DNA of 64,000 nucleotides from Paraburkholderia sp. NMBU_R16 (GCF_013282575.1 NZ_JAAAYE010000021.1:33779-97778), one strand, 5' to 3'; counted from the stretch's first letter, positions 8,373 through 18,145 are shown. The notes: generated by a model from the sequence alone, not told the origin. Made by a program: numbers and translations.

Positions 8373-9719
8373 TTACTTTTGATAGCCCGCCTGCCGCACC
8401 GCGCGATCGGCCGCCGCGTTACCGGCCGCAAGCGCCTGATCGACGGACATCTGGCCCGCGAGCGCGCCCGAGACGCTCTGCCCGACTACCGTACCGAACG
8501 ATTGAAACTCAGGAATGCCAACGAACTGCACGCCGGTGTAGGGAACGGGCTTCAACGTCGGGTGATTCGGGTCGGCCGTCTCGATCGCCTTCAGCACGAA
8601 GTCGGAGAACGGCGCCGCCTGCTTGTACTCGGCGCGCGCATATGTCGATTGGCGCGTGCCGGGCGGCACGGAAGCCCAGCCTTCGTCCTTGGCCACGAGT
8701 TCGATATAGGGCTTGCCCGTCGCCCAACCGATGAACTTCTTCGCGGCATCCTGCTGCTTGGACGTCTTCGGAATGGCGAGCGCCCAGGCCCACAACCAGT
8801 GCGAGCCGTTCGCCGTGGCTTCCGTCGGCGCTGCGGCGAAGCCGATCTTGTCGGCCACCTGCGACTGCTGCTTGTTATAGAGCATGCCGGCAGCCACCGT
8901 CGCGTCGATCCACATCGCGCACTTGCCCGAGGACATCAGCGTCAGGTTTTCATTGAAGCCGTTCGAGCTGGCGCCCGGGGGGCCATCCTTTTTCATCAGA
9001 TCGACATAGGTGCTGACGGCCTTTTTCCATTCGGGCGTGGTCAGTTGCGCGTGCCACTTTTCGTCGAACCAGCGGCCGCCGTAAGCATTGACACGCGTCG
9101 TCAGGTAGGCCATGTTTTCACCCCAACCCGCCTTGCCGCGCAAGCAGATGCCGTAGATGCCGGCCGACTTGTCCGTCAGCTTGTCGGCAAATTGCGCGAT
9201 CTGATCGTAGGTCGGATTCGGCGGCATCGTCAGGCCCTTCGCCGCGAACAAATCCTTGCGGTAGAACGTCATCGAGCTTTCCGCGTAAAACGGCAGCGCG
9301 TAAAGCGTACCGCCGGACGAAAGGCTGTCGCGCACGGGTTTGAGCACGTCGTTCAGATCGTAGTCAGCGGGCAGATTCGTCATCGGCGAGAGCCAGCCGC
9401 GCTTGCCCCACTGCGGAGCCTCGTAGGCGCCGATCATCATGACGTCGAACTGGCCGCTGCCCGTCGTGATATCGGTCGTGGCGCGTTGGCGCAGCACGTT
9501 TTCCTCGAGCACGACCCAATTGAGCTTGATATCCGGATTGGCCTTTTCGAACTCGGCCGAGAGCTTTTTCATCTCGAGCATGTCGGGATTGTTCACGACA
9601 GCGATCGTGACGGTCGCAGCCGATGCGGCACTGGCGGCGCCTCCCGCCGCGCAAGCCAGCACAGCGGCGCCCAACGCCTTGTATGCAAAACGGCGGGCGG
9701 TACCGAATTCAGGTTGCAT
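8373..9719 (-). CDS. Polyol ABC transporter periplasmic binding protein
   Basis: A 448-residue family-1 extracellular solute-binding protein. The N terminus is a signal peptide: a basic start, the hydrophobic stretch ALGAAVLACAAGGAASAASA, and a likely cleavage before ATVTIAVV. The mature part begins with VTIAVVNNPDMLEMKKLSAEFEKANP, the usual opening for sorbitol/mannitol binding proteins of this class. It would bind the polyol in the periplasm and deliver it to the two permeases encoded downstream. An AGGAGA sequence precedes the ATG at 9719. The preceding 92-base gap contains overlapping short inverted repeats. Confidence 0.9.
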   Translation of the reverse strand: MQPEFGTARRFAYKALGAAVLACAAGGAASAASAATVTIAVVNNPDMLEMKKLSAEFEKANPDIKLNWVVLEENVLRQRATTDITTGSGQFDVMMIGAYEAPQWGKRGWLSPMTNLPADYDLNDVLKPVRDSLSSGGTLYALPFYAESSMTFYRKDLFAAKGLTMPPNPTYDQIAQFADKLTDKSAGIYGICLRGKAGWGENMAYLTTRVNAYGGRWFDEKWHAQLTTPEWKKAVSTYVDLMKKDGPPGASSNGFNENLTLMSSGKCAMWIDATVAAGMLYNKQQSQVADKIGFAAAPTEATANGSHWLWAWALAIPKTSKQQDAAKKFIGWATGKPYIELVAKDEGWASVPPGTRQSTYARAEYKQAAPFSDFVLKAIETADPNHPTLKPVPYTGVQFVGIPEFQSFGTVVGQSVSGALAGQMSVDQALAAGNAAADRAVRQAGYQK

Positions 9720-9811
9720 CGTGTGTCTCCTAGTCTTGTACGTTGTAGGGAACTGCTCGGGCTCACGCCGCATCCGTCAGCCTTTGTTGTAGGCGCGCAT
9801 GCGGCAAAGGT

Positions 9812-10585
9812 CTAGCTCATCCAGTTGCCGCCATCGACATTGAGGGTTTGCGCCGTGATGTAGTCGGCGTCGGCCGAGGCCAGAAAGAGCGCGGCGCCCG
9901 TGAGATCGGCGGGTACGCCCATGCGACCCAGCGGCACGGCCTCGCCCACGAGGCGTTTTTTCTCGCCGAGCGGCCGGTTTTCGTAGCGCGCGAACAAGGC
10001 GTCGACCTCGTTCCACATCGGCGTATCGATCACGCCGGGTGCGATGCCGTTGACGTTGATGCCGTGCGGTGCGAGGGCCAGAGCGGCCGATTGCGTATAA
10101 CTGAGCACGGCGGCCTTCGTTGCGCAGTAGTGCGAGACGAGCGCTTCGCCGCGGCGCCCCGCCTGCGAGGACATATTGATGATCTTCCCGCCCCGGTCCT
10201 GCTCGACCATGCGGCGGGCCACCGCTTGCATCATGAAGAACATGCCTTTCACGTTGACGGCGTAGAGCTTGTCGAAGATGTCCCACGATTCGTCGAGCAG
10301 CGGGCGCATGTCGAAGATGGCGGCGTTGTTGAACAGGATGTCGATGCCTCCGAAGCGCTCCACCGTGGAAGCGACGATGCGTTCGATGTCCTCGCGGCGC
10401 GTGATGTCGGCGGTGAGCGCATGGACATGTTCGGGATGACGCTCAGCGAGCGATGCAGCGGCACCGCCGGGCTTGACATCGACGAGCACGCAGCGCGCGC
10501 CTTCGCTCAGATAACGGACGGCGACGGCCTCGCCGATTCCGCTCGCGGCGCCCGTTACGATCGCCACCTTCTCGTGCAATTTCAC
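9812..10585 (-). CDS. Polyol dehydrogenase of the SDR family (sorbitol dehydrogenase-like)
   Basis: A 257-residue short-chain dehydrogenase with the cofactor motif TGAASGIGE (11-19), the NNAA motif (86-89), catalytic Ser140, and Tyr153-x3-Lys157 in SHYCATK. Asp36 after the second strand (VLVDVK) suggests NAD rather than NADP. The sequence resembles L-iditol/sorbitol 2-dehydrogenases (SmoS type), which convert sorbitol to fructose. It starts with GTG at 10585, 8 bases after a GGAG, and is the first gene of the transport operon. Substrate is inferred from family and context. Confidence 0.85.
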   Translation of the reverse strand: MKLHEKVAIVTGAASGIGEAVAVRYLSEGARCVLVDVKPGGAAASLAERHPEHVHALTADITRREDIERIVASTVERFGGIDILFNNAAIFDMRPLLDESWDIFDKLYAVNVKGMFFMMQAVARRMVEQDRGGKIINMSSQAGRRGEALVSHYCATKAAVLSYTQSAALALAPHGINVNGIAPGVIDTPMWNEVDALFARYENRPLGEKKRLVGEAVPLGRMGVPADLTGAALFLASADADYITAQTLNVDGGNWMS

Positions 10586-10626
10586 GAAACGTCTCCGTGG
10601 GTAGTGAAGTGACCCGTTTTTTTCGG

Positions 10627-10658
10627 TGAGCTATCGCTCATTCGCAGAGCATTTGCTC
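10627..10658. promoter_or_regulatory. Two adjacent palindromes, candidate SorC-regulator operator
   Basis: TGAGC-TATC-GCTCA (10627-10640) and GAGCA-TT-TGCTC (10647-10658) are perfect inverted repeats with related half-sites. They lie 42-73 bases upstream of the GTG of the first polyol-operon gene, where an operator is expected. Binding by the SorC-type protein encoded at 3433-4383 is an inference. Confidence 0.45.
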
Positions 10659-10819
10659 GTTTTGTGATCGAATGATCGGATACGCGTTCGGGCCTGTCAA
10701 GCGTGAGGAAGCGGTTTCGATGTTGCAGTGCGGGAGAGCTTCCTGCCCGACTTGCCCTCGGCGCCCGCGGGTGTCATGCAAATGAATTACACTTCAGCGA
10801 TTGACTATGGGAGAACGAC

Positions 10820-11128
10820 ATGACGGCAAGCGCATTAGTGCAGACGCGCATCGACCCGGTACTCAAAGACCGTGCGACAGCGGTGCTGGAAAAGATGGGG
10901 CTGACGATATCGGACGCGATGCGGATTTTGCTGACCCGCATCGCGAACGAAGGCGCGCTGCCCTTAGGATTGACGACCGACCCGGCTGCGCACGACGCTT
11001 GGTTCCGCGCGCGGGTGAGAGAGGCATTGGAAGACGATCGTCCCGTTGTTCAGGACGAGGAAGTCGAAGCCCATTTCGCTGAACGACGTGCGGCAGCGGC
11101 CGCCAAAACCCGAAAGGACTCTACGTGA
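10820..11128 (+). CDS. RelB/DinJ family antitoxin
   Basis: A 102-residue protein with the ribbon-helix-helix N terminus of DinJ/RelB antitoxins: LVQTRIDPVLKDRATAVLEKMGLTISDAMRILLTRI (residues 6-41). The C-terminal acidic and then basic tail would wrap the cognate toxin. A GGGAGAA ribosome binding site precedes the ATG. Its stop overlaps a GTG that should start a RelE-type toxin, but that gene is cut after about 18 codons. This antitoxin therefore appears to be an orphan; it may still repress its own promoter or act on toxins encoded elsewhere. Confidence 0.85.
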   Translation: MTASALVQTRIDPVLKDRATAVLEKMGLTISDAMRILLTRIANEGALPLGLTTDPAAHDAWFRARVREALEDDRPVVQDEEVEAHFAERRAAAAAKTRKDST

Positions 11129-11178
11129 ACGTTAAGTGGTCGCGTTGCGCTATAGATGACCGAGACGACATTTTCGAA
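11125..11178 (+). pseudogene. Remnant of a RelE/ParE-type toxin gene
   Basis: The GTG at 11125 overlaps the antitoxin stop (GTGA), as usual for such pairs, and reads VNVKWSRCAIDDRDDIFE, which looks like the N terminus of a RelE/YafQ-family toxin. After residue 18 the resemblance ends abruptly. The frame continues without family similarity to a stop at 11290-11292, antisense to the end of the DUF1275 gene. The toxin catalytic part is missing, so this is a truncated remnant. Confidence 0.65.
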
Positions 11179-11191
11179 ACGCCAAACACCC

Positions 11192-11947
11192 TTAGCACCG
11201 CTGCCCCAGCACATCATCCATCAACGGCACTGCGGCGAGCGCAAGCAGCACCGTTGCGAGTGGCACCGTCGATACGAAGCCGAGATGCTTGAACCCGATC
11301 GCGCCCGCCAGACCGCCGCAGGTGAACGCGGCCAGGAGCGATGCCAGTAGCGCCAGCCGCTGCCGGTCGCAGCGCACGAACAGCGGATCGAGCGCTGCGT
11401 CGCCGCGCGCGCCGTTCCAGTAAAACAGCCTGCCCAGTTCGATGCCGAGATCGGTGACCAGACCGGTCATGTGCGTCGTACGAATTTCCGCCTTGGAAAT
11501 CTTGGTGATCATCGCGTTTTGCAGCCCCATCACGAAGCACAGCAGCGCCACGGTGGCCGGTACGAACAACACCCGATGCAGTTCGAGATTCGAGCCCAGC
11601 AGCCCGAAACATACCAGTAGCATGGCCTCGAGCATCAGCGGCATCGCATAGAGGCTCGTCAGCGAGCGACGTCGGCCCCAATTGATCAGGATCGCGGAAG
11701 TCGCCGCGCCGCACAGGAACGAGAGCAAAGACGTGATACACGTTGCGGCCGCCGCGATGCTGCCGAGGGCCAGATTGTCAGCGAGCGAAGAGACGATCCC
11801 CGACATATGCGACGTGTATTGACCCACTGCCAGGAAGCCGCCCGCGTTGGCCGCCCCGGCGACAAACGCGAGCGAGCGCCCGAGCCGACGATTGGCTTCG
11901 TCGGTACGCTCGGGCATCGTGAACCCGCGGAGATATTGGATCGGCAT
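11192..11947 (-). CDS. DUF1275 (YoaK family) membrane protein
   Basis: A 251-residue integral membrane protein with about six hydrophobic segments. The conserved opening LGRSLAFVAGAANAGGFLAVGQYTSHMSGIVS (about residues 21-52) is the hallmark of the DUF1275/YoaK family. The function is not established in general. I start it at the ATG at 11947 (MPIQYLRGFT), which matches the usual N terminus; an ATG 10 codons later is possible. Its 3' end lies 13 bases from the break in the toxin remnant, so a deletion or rearrangement joined the two. Confidence 0.8.
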   Translation of the reverse strand: MPIQYLRGFTMPERTDEANRRLGRSLAFVAGAANAGGFLAVGQYTSHMSGIVSSLADNLALGSIAAAATCITSLLSFLCGAATSAILINWGRRRSLTSLYAMPLMLEAMLLVCFGLLGSNLELHRVLFVPATVALLCFVMGLQNAMITKISKAEIRTTHMTGLVTDLGIELGRLFYWNGARGDAALDPLFVRCDRQRLALLASLLAAFTCGGLAGAIGFKHLGFVSTVPLATVLLALAAVPLMDDVLGQRC

Positions 11948-12076
11948 GCTGAACGGCTCGCGCGTCGTCGGAACGACGTTAAAGGGCGCGCGCAACGGAC
12001 GCCGCAATGGCAGACATACGCATTGGCGCGCAGCAAATCGTAGCACGCCGCCGATCGTCTCGCCGAACCGTCCGTC

Positions 12077-12934
12077 TTAGGCGAACGCGAGCGATAAGGC
12101 CCGCGCGTGGTGCGCGATGTGATCCTCGATGAACGTTTCGATGAAGTAATAGCCGTGGTCGTAGCCTTCATGCCGGCGCAGCGTCAGCGGCTGGCCGGCC
12201 GACAGGCATGCGGCTTCGAAGACATCCGGATGCAGTTGCTCCACACGGAATTTATCGGCGACGCCCTGATCGATGAGAATGCCATCCTCGAAACGGGTCG
12301 AACCGGGCCGCCCGACGAGTTCGCTTGCGTCATATTGCCGCCATGCATCGCGGTCGTCGCCGAGGTAGCCTGAAAACGCCTTTTGCCCCCACGGGCAGCG
12401 CATCGGCGCCGAAATAGGCGCGAATGCCGATACCGATCGATAAAGGCCGGGGTTGCGCAAAGCGAGCACCAGCGCCCCATGACCGCCCATCGAGTGTCCG
12501 CAAATCGACAGCCGCGAGCCGTCGATCGGCAGCTCCGCGAGCACCGTCTCGCGCAACTCGTCGCGCACGTACGAGTACATCTTGTAGTGGTTCGACCACG
12601 GCTCGCGCGTAGCATCGACGTAAAAGCCCGCCCCAACGCCGAAATCCCAGTTCTCGGCGTCGCCTTCGATGTTCGCGCCGCGCGGGCTCGTGTCAGGCGA
12701 GATCAGCGCCATGCCCAGCCGCGCGGCGAAGCGCTGCGCACCCGCCTTGATCGGAAACGTCTCTTCCGTGCTCGTCAGGCCCGCAAGATAGAACAGCGCC
12801 GGCACACGGCCATGTTGCGCATGCGGCGGCAAATAGACCGAGAACTGCATCGGCAGCCCGATCGTTTTCGACTCGTGCCGATAAAAACGCTGCTGCCCGC
12901 CATGACAGGCGTGCGACGAGAGCAATTCGAGCAT
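12077..12934 (-). CDS. fghA: S-formylglutathione hydrolase
   Basis: A 285-residue serine hydrolase that splits S-formylglutathione to formate and glutathione, the second step of glutathione-dependent formaldehyde detoxification in the cytoplasm. The nucleophile elbow GHSMGGHGA gives Ser148; GYDHGYYFIETFIEDH near the C terminus holds the catalytic His. Family landmarks LTSTEETFPIKAGAQRFAA and SPDTSPRG are intact. The ATG at 12934 has a GGAG ribosome binding site. It lies 11 bases after the dehydrogenase of the same pathway, clearly one operon. Confidence 0.95.
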   Translation of the reverse strand: MLELLSSHACHGGQQRFYRHESKTIGLPMQFSVYLPPHAQHGRVPALFYLAGLTSTEETFPIKAGAQRFAARLGMALISPDTSPRGANIEGDAENWDFGVGAGFYVDATREPWSNHYKMYSYVRDELRETVLAELPIDGSRLSICGHSMGGHGALVLALRNPGLYRSVSAFAPISAPMRCPWGQKAFSGYLGDDRDAWRQYDASELVGRPGSTRFEDGILIDQGVADKFRVEQLHPDVFEAACLSAGQPLTLRRHEGYDHGYYFIETFIEDHIAHHARALSLAFA

Positions 12935-12945
12935 ATGCGTCTCCT

Positions 12946-14052
<1,107 letters not shown>

Positions 14053-14219
14053 CTACACGTGCTCCTGAGTTGTTTCTTGGGCGTGGTTTGGTCGGCCTAC
14101 ATGCCTTCGCCACGCGGCGACGGCCATGATCGCGCAAATCCGCTTCTCGCGCGAGCCACCGTGCGACGCGCGTCGATGATTTCTCGACATGCCGGAGCCT
14201 CTTCGCTCGAAGACCGGCA

Positions 14220-15686
14220 TCACCGCTTGGCCACATCGAACCAGCTTTCCGTACGCCCATATAAATCGAGAAACCGCGCATATCGCGCGGCCAGCGCCGC
14301 ATCGCCGCTCGGGCTCGCCACTGGCTCGGCGGGCGGCGCAAGCGCCGGCAGGTCCGCTTCGCGCCAGTGGCCGCTCGCCAGCCCCGCGATCAGTCCCGCA
14401 CCGCGAGCGCCGACGTTGGGGCAATCCACAGCGTCGAGTTCGGCATCGAGCGCATCGGCAAGCAATTGCCGCCAGCGCGGATCGACCGAGCCGCCACCCG
14501 CCAGCCGCAAGCGATCGACCTCGCGCCCCGGTTGCGGCGGACTTTGCCCCGCATCGGCGCGGATCGCATCGAGCCCCGCACGCAGCGCGAATGCGACGCC
14601 TTCGAACGCCGCGCGCATCATCGTGCCGCGTGTGTCGTCGAGGCCGAGGCCTAGCCAGCCGCCGCGCGCGGCCGGGTTCATCCAGGGCGAGCGCTCGCCG
14701 CTCAGGTAAGGCAGGAATGTCACGGCTGAGCGTGTCGTCTCCGTGCTGGTCAGGCCGAACGCGTCCGCATAGGCAGCGGGCCAGTCAACGTAACCGAGCC
14801 AGGCGCGCACGTGCTCGAGCGCGACACCCACGTTCTGCATCGCCGCCATGCGGTACCACTGCCCCGTTGCCGTCCGATAGCGATGCAACCCGCGTGCGGG
14901 CCGGGGCTCGTTCGTCGCCAGAACCACGATCTGCCCTCCGCTGCCCGTGGTCACGAGCGCATCTCCGTCGTGCGCGAGGCCGCTGCCGAGTGCGGCGCTC
15001 GCCGTGTCGGCCGCACCCACCGCGAGCGGAATGCCGGCTGGCAGACCGAGCGAGCGCGCCGCCTCGGCCGATAGTTCGCCCGCCGCCGCATACGAATGAG
15101 GCGCGAGCGGCGCGAACCACTGGCGCGGCAACCCAAGTGCGGCAATGCGCTCGTCGTCCCACGCCCCCGAAGCATCGGTAAGCGCGGTTGCGCAGGCGTC
15201 CGACGGATCGCTGAGTGCGGCTCCGCCCAATGCCACGCGCAGCCAATCCTTCGGTTGCAACGCCCAGCGCGTCGCGGCCACCGCCCTCGGCTCGTTTTCC
15301 ACGATCCACCGTAAGAGCGGCCCCGCCATGCCGGGCGCGACGGGGTTGGGCTGCGGCTCGGGCCACGCATCGAGTAAGCCCGCGGCGCGCGTGTCGGGCC
15401 AGAGCATCGCCGGGCGCACTGCGCGGCCCTGCTCGTCCGTCAGTACCACGCCGTGCATCTGGCCCGCGATGCCGATGGCTTTAACGCCTGCCCGCTCCTC
15501 GTGTGGCAGAGCCGCCGCGGCGTCGATGAGGGCTCGCCACCACGCCTCGACCGGGGTTTGCGCCCATCCGGGCTGCGGTGTCTCGACCGCATAGGCCGCG
15601 CCGGACGCGGCCCGTTCGTGCCCGTCTTCGTCGAGGATCGCAAGCTTGAGCGAGGCGGTGCCAAGGTCGATACCGAGAAATCGCAT
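14220..15686 (-). CDS. xylB: Xylulokinase, second copy (FGGY family)
   Basis: A 488-residue FGGY kinase with the N terminus MRFLGIDLGTASLKLAILDE and the xylulokinase motif GIAGQMHGVVLTDEQG; the phosphate-2 and adenosine regions appear as DALVTTGSGGQIVV and RLAGGGSVDPRWRQLLAD. The frame continues 52 codons upstream, but the ATG at 15686 gives the family start. Its neighbours are the formaldehyde genes, 167 bases downstream, which have no obvious link to pentose metabolism. It differs clearly from the copy at 1902-3392, so a different inducer or substrate is likely. Confidence 0.85.
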   Translation of the reverse strand: MRFLGIDLGTASLKLAILDEDGHERAASGAAYAVETPQPGWAQTPVEAWWRALIDAAAALPHEERAGVKAIGIAGQMHGVVLTDEQGRAVRPAMLWPDTRAAGLLDAWPEPQPNPVAPGMAGPLLRWIVENEPRAVAATRWALQPKDWLRVALGGAALSDPSDACATALTDASGAWDDERIAALGLPRQWFAPLAPHSYAAAGELSAEAARSLGLPAGIPLAVGAADTASAALGSGLAHDGDALVTTGSGGQIVVLATNEPRPARGLHRYRTATGQWYRMAAMQNVGVALEHVRAWLGYVDWPAAYADAFGLTSTETTRSAVTFLPYLSGERSPWMNPAARGGWLGLGLDDTRGTMMRAAFEGVAFALRAGLDAIRADAGQSPPQPGREVDRLRLAGGGSVDPRWRQLLADALDAELDAVDCPNVGARGAGLIAGLASGHWREADLPALAPPAEPVASPSGDAALAARYARFLDLYGRTESWFDVAKR

Positions 15687-16278
15687 GGTGAAGGAAACCG
15701 GTTTTTTGGAGCGGATGGGGGTTGGCGCGGCGCGGGAACGGCGAGCGCAACACATGATAGCGGGTGCCGTCAGGCTGCACCGTGCAGCGAACCTCGAGGC
15801 CGTCCGTCGCACGGCGCACTCGCGATCGAACTCGATCTCCAACTCGAATCACACTGCGGTCGCGAACGAACGGCTGAGCGACGATATGTTCAGGACTCCG
15901 AATTGACCGGTGGGACAAATGGTCGCGCCATGTCCCTATTTTTTTCCTACTTGCGCCTACGACCTGAGCGGCCCGTCTGGTGTGGTTCTCAGGGGCGTTG
16001 GCCATTGATAGCCGCAATTCATCAGATCTTTGAATTGATCGAATTAGACCAATTTAAGCCTTCATATCGGGGCATGCTACGCCGTCCAATGTCTTTAGGA
16101 TTCAATCTACCGAGAGGTTCCGAGAGTCCTGGTCAAGTTAATGGATTTCCCGAATCTCCCTAAAGGGGTCGGCGTCGGCAGCCGTAAACAAGCCGAGAGG
16201 CCCATTGGTCCTCCCGGCGTGCTCGCGCTGCGATAGTCGCTGATTACTTCGGATTCCTAACTTTCTTTGGAGCTCACC
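15687..16278. other. Intergenic region between xylulokinase and tad locus
   Basis: 592 bases without a convincing protein gene. The first half is GC-rich and holds the presumed xylulokinase promoter on the minus strand. At 15912-15945 there is a plus-strand terminator-like hairpin with no plus-strand gene before it. The second half (about 15950-16270) is clearly poorer in GC and must hold the promoter and leader of the pilin gene. A GGAG before the pilin ATG is visible; I see no convincing sigma-70 or sigma-54 promoter. Confidence 0.6.
15912..15945 (+). terminator. Orphan Rho-independent terminator
   Basis: GGGACA (15912-15917) pairs with TGTCCC (15931-15936) and TGG (15920-15922) with CCA (15928-15930), loop TCGCG, followed by TATTTTTTT (15937-15945). 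The U-run is on the plus strand, but the only gene upstream is on the minus strand. It may end a small RNA or an antisense transcript. Confidence 0.55.
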
Positions 16279-16464
16279 ATGCTGCGTTTCATCATGTCCC
16301 TGTCGCGCGACGAGCGCGGCGTTAGCGCGCTCGAATATGCCATTCTCGCGGCGATCGTGGTTGCTGCGCTCGTCTCGGTCGGTACTGTCTTTAGCGGCGC
16401 CGATGGATTGTCGGCTCTGTTCACCACCCTGTTTACGAAGATCAAGGCCCAGCTTCCCGCGTAA
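16279..16464 (+). CDS. flp: Flp-family type IVb pilin
   Basis: A 61-residue prepilin, the structural subunit of the tad pilus used for adherence and biofilm. A short basic leader (MLRFIMSLSRDERG) ends in Gly, followed by VSALEYAILAAIVVAALVSVG. This has the Glu at position 5 of the mature protein and the hydrophobic helix of Flp pilins. Cleavage is expected after Gly14 by the prepilin peptidase encoded next. A GGAG lies before the ATG at 16279. As the major subunit it is probably expressed more strongly than the rest of the locus, which begins 84 bases later. Confidence 0.95.
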   Translation: MLRFIMSLSRDERGVSALEYAILAAIVVAALVSVGTVFSGADGLSALFTTLFTKIKAQLPA

Positions 16465-16548
16465 GCGGTCGGATGGATGCCCGTTGCTGCACGCAGCCTC
16501 GGGCCCATCAGCAACTGGTGCGTCCTTTTGCCGCCAGGAGAGTTCGTC

Positions 16549-17115
16549 ATGGATCCGATCAAAGCGATGGCATACCTCGTCCTTGCCGTGCTCGCACTCT
16601 CGGATCTTCGCCGGCGGCGTCTGCCCAATGTCTGGGTATCTGCGTTCGCCGCGCTCTATCTACTGGAGGCGGCACTGAACGGCAGCGCGCTCCCGGAAAT
16701 TGCCGCGCACGCCGCGCTCGGCGCGTTTTCGCTCGGCCTCGCCGCTGTGTTTTTTCGGCTGGGCTGGCTCGGAGGCGGTGACGTGAAGTTCGGTGCGGCC
16801 GTCTTGCTTTGGTGCGGCCCCGCTTACGCCCTCGCACTACTCGTCATCGTTTCAGTGTCCGGCGCCCTCCTCGGCCTTTCAATGCTCGCACTCGCGTTTG
16901 CACTTCGCCACCCCGCTTGCAGCGGTGTCGCCCGACGCACGACCTGCCTCTCCGCGTCCCGCGGCGTCCCCTATGGACTCCCACTCGCGCTAGGGGGAGC
17001 CATAGCAGTGCTGCTGCAGCCGACAGCCGGTATTCGTGCCGTAGCCACGCTGCTGACATCCTCGTTCGGTCATCCACTCGGTCTCGCGCTAATCGGCCAT
17101 GCGCGATTTGCCTAA
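16549..17115 (+). CDS. cpaA: Prepilin peptidase CpaA/TadV
   Basis: A 188-residue inner-membrane aspartic peptidase that removes the pilin leader. The two catalytic aspartates are seen in LSDLRRRRLPN (near residue 19) and in the GxGD-type motif LGGGDVKFGAA. It lacks the N-terminal methyltransferase part of PilD, as expected for the short CpaA/TadV type. The frame is open further upstream, but the ATG at 16549 follows CCAGGAGAG and gives the family start MDPIKAMAYLVLAVLA. The C terminus from about residue 120 is less conserved but still hydrophobic. Confidence 0.85.
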   Translation: MDPIKAMAYLVLAVLALSDLRRRRLPNVWVSAFAALYLLEAALNGSALPEIAAHAALGAFSLGLAAVFFRLGWLGGGDVKFGAAVLLWCGPAYALALLVIVSVSGALLGLSMLALAFALRHPACSGVARRTTCLSASRGVPYGLPLALGGAIAVLLQPTAGIRAVATLLTSSFGHPLGLALIGHARFA

Positions 17116-17133
17116 CGAGAACGCGCCGTCCCT

Positions 17134-18138
17134 ATGCCAAACATTCTGAAGCTTGCCGCGCTCATCGCCGTTGCCGCGATTGGTGCTTTCGTCATTCGCG
17201 CGCTGTTCATCGCGGCTTCGGCGCCCGGCGTTGCGAAGCCCGCTGCGCTCGTGCGCGTGCGCGCCGCAGCGGACGAGCTGCCCGACGGTCTGCTGTTGAG
17301 AGAGTCCGACCTCGTCTGGAAAGCGGTACCACGCGATCAGATCCCGGCCGGCGCGCTGTTGGAAGGCTCGCCCGAAGCCGGCGCAAACAATGACCTGAAA
17401 GGTGATTTGCTGCGTCACGCCGTGCATGCGGGCACGCCACTCGGCCTCACCGATGTCATCTTGCCCAGCGCGCCCGGCTTTCTTGCCGCGGCGCTCAAGC
17501 CAGGCATGCGCGCAATCTCGGTATCTATCGACGACGTTTCCGGCAACGCAGGACTCATTCAACCGGGCGACTTTGTCGACGTGCTGCTCACGCAGCAAAT
17601 TCGCGCCGATGCGGGCGTCGATGTTCCGCCGGCGCGGGCTGTGGAATCCGAAACGGTTGCGGAACGCGTGCGCGTGCTTGCGGTCGGCTCTGCCTTCAAA
17701 CGTCCGAAGGACGATGCGGCGGCCTCGACTACGAACGTGCGAACGGCGACTTTCGAAGTCACACCGGCCGGCGCGCAGTCGATCACCGTGGCTGCGCATC
17801 TCGGCACGCTCTCGCTTGCGCTGCGCAGCTTTGCGACGCGCGACAAGCACGGCTCCGACGCCGAAGACGTCTCACGCGCGCAAACGCCGCCCGTCTGGGC
17901 CGGCGACGTGTCGCGTGCGCTAAAGGCCGTGGCTCCGCCTGCCGCAACACCCGGCAGACCAGCGGCACAAGTCCGGCAAGTCATGATCTATCGCGGCTCG
18001 AAGGCCGAACTGGCAGGCGGCTCGGCACAAAACGGCGCACCGCCGGGCGGACAGCCGCTGCCGCCATTGCCGCCCGGTACGCCAGCGGGCGTGCCCGCCC
18101 GTACCGCAAACGAACCCGCTACCCCTGCAGGAACATAG
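17134..18138 (+). CDS. cpaB: Flp pilus assembly protein CpaB/RcpC
   Basis: A 334-residue periplasmic protein with an N-terminal membrane anchor (KLAALIAVAAIGAFVIRALF), a SAF-like domain (RVRAAADELPDGLLLRESDLVW) and the RcpC core (PGMRAISVSIDDVSGNAGLIQPGDFVDVLLTQ). It helps the outer-membrane secretin assemble. The C terminus is rich in proline, glycine and alanine and probably flexible. It lies between cpaA and the secretin gene, 18 and 7 bases away. Confidence 0.9.
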   Translation: MPNILKLAALIAVAAIGAFVIRALFIAASAPGVAKPAALVRVRAAADELPDGLLLRESDLVWKAVPRDQIPAGALLEGSPEAGANNDLKGDLLRHAVHAGTPLGLTDVILPSAPGFLAAALKPGMRAISVSIDDVSGNAGLIQPGDFVDVLLTQQIRADAGVDVPPARAVESETVAERVRVLAVGSAFKRPKDDAAASTTNVRTATFEVTPAGAQSITVAAHLGTLSLALRSFATRDKHGSDAEDVSRAQTPPVWAGDVSRALKAVAPPAATPGRPAAQVRQVMIYRGSKAELAGGSAQNGAPPGGQPLPPLPPGTPAGVPARTANEPATPAGT

Positions 18139-18145
18139 GACTCAC

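Noticed and set aside
16020..16060. AT-rich partial palindromes before the pilin gene as a sigma-54 promoter
   Set aside because: The GG and GC elements do not have the required spacing; no clear match on either strand.
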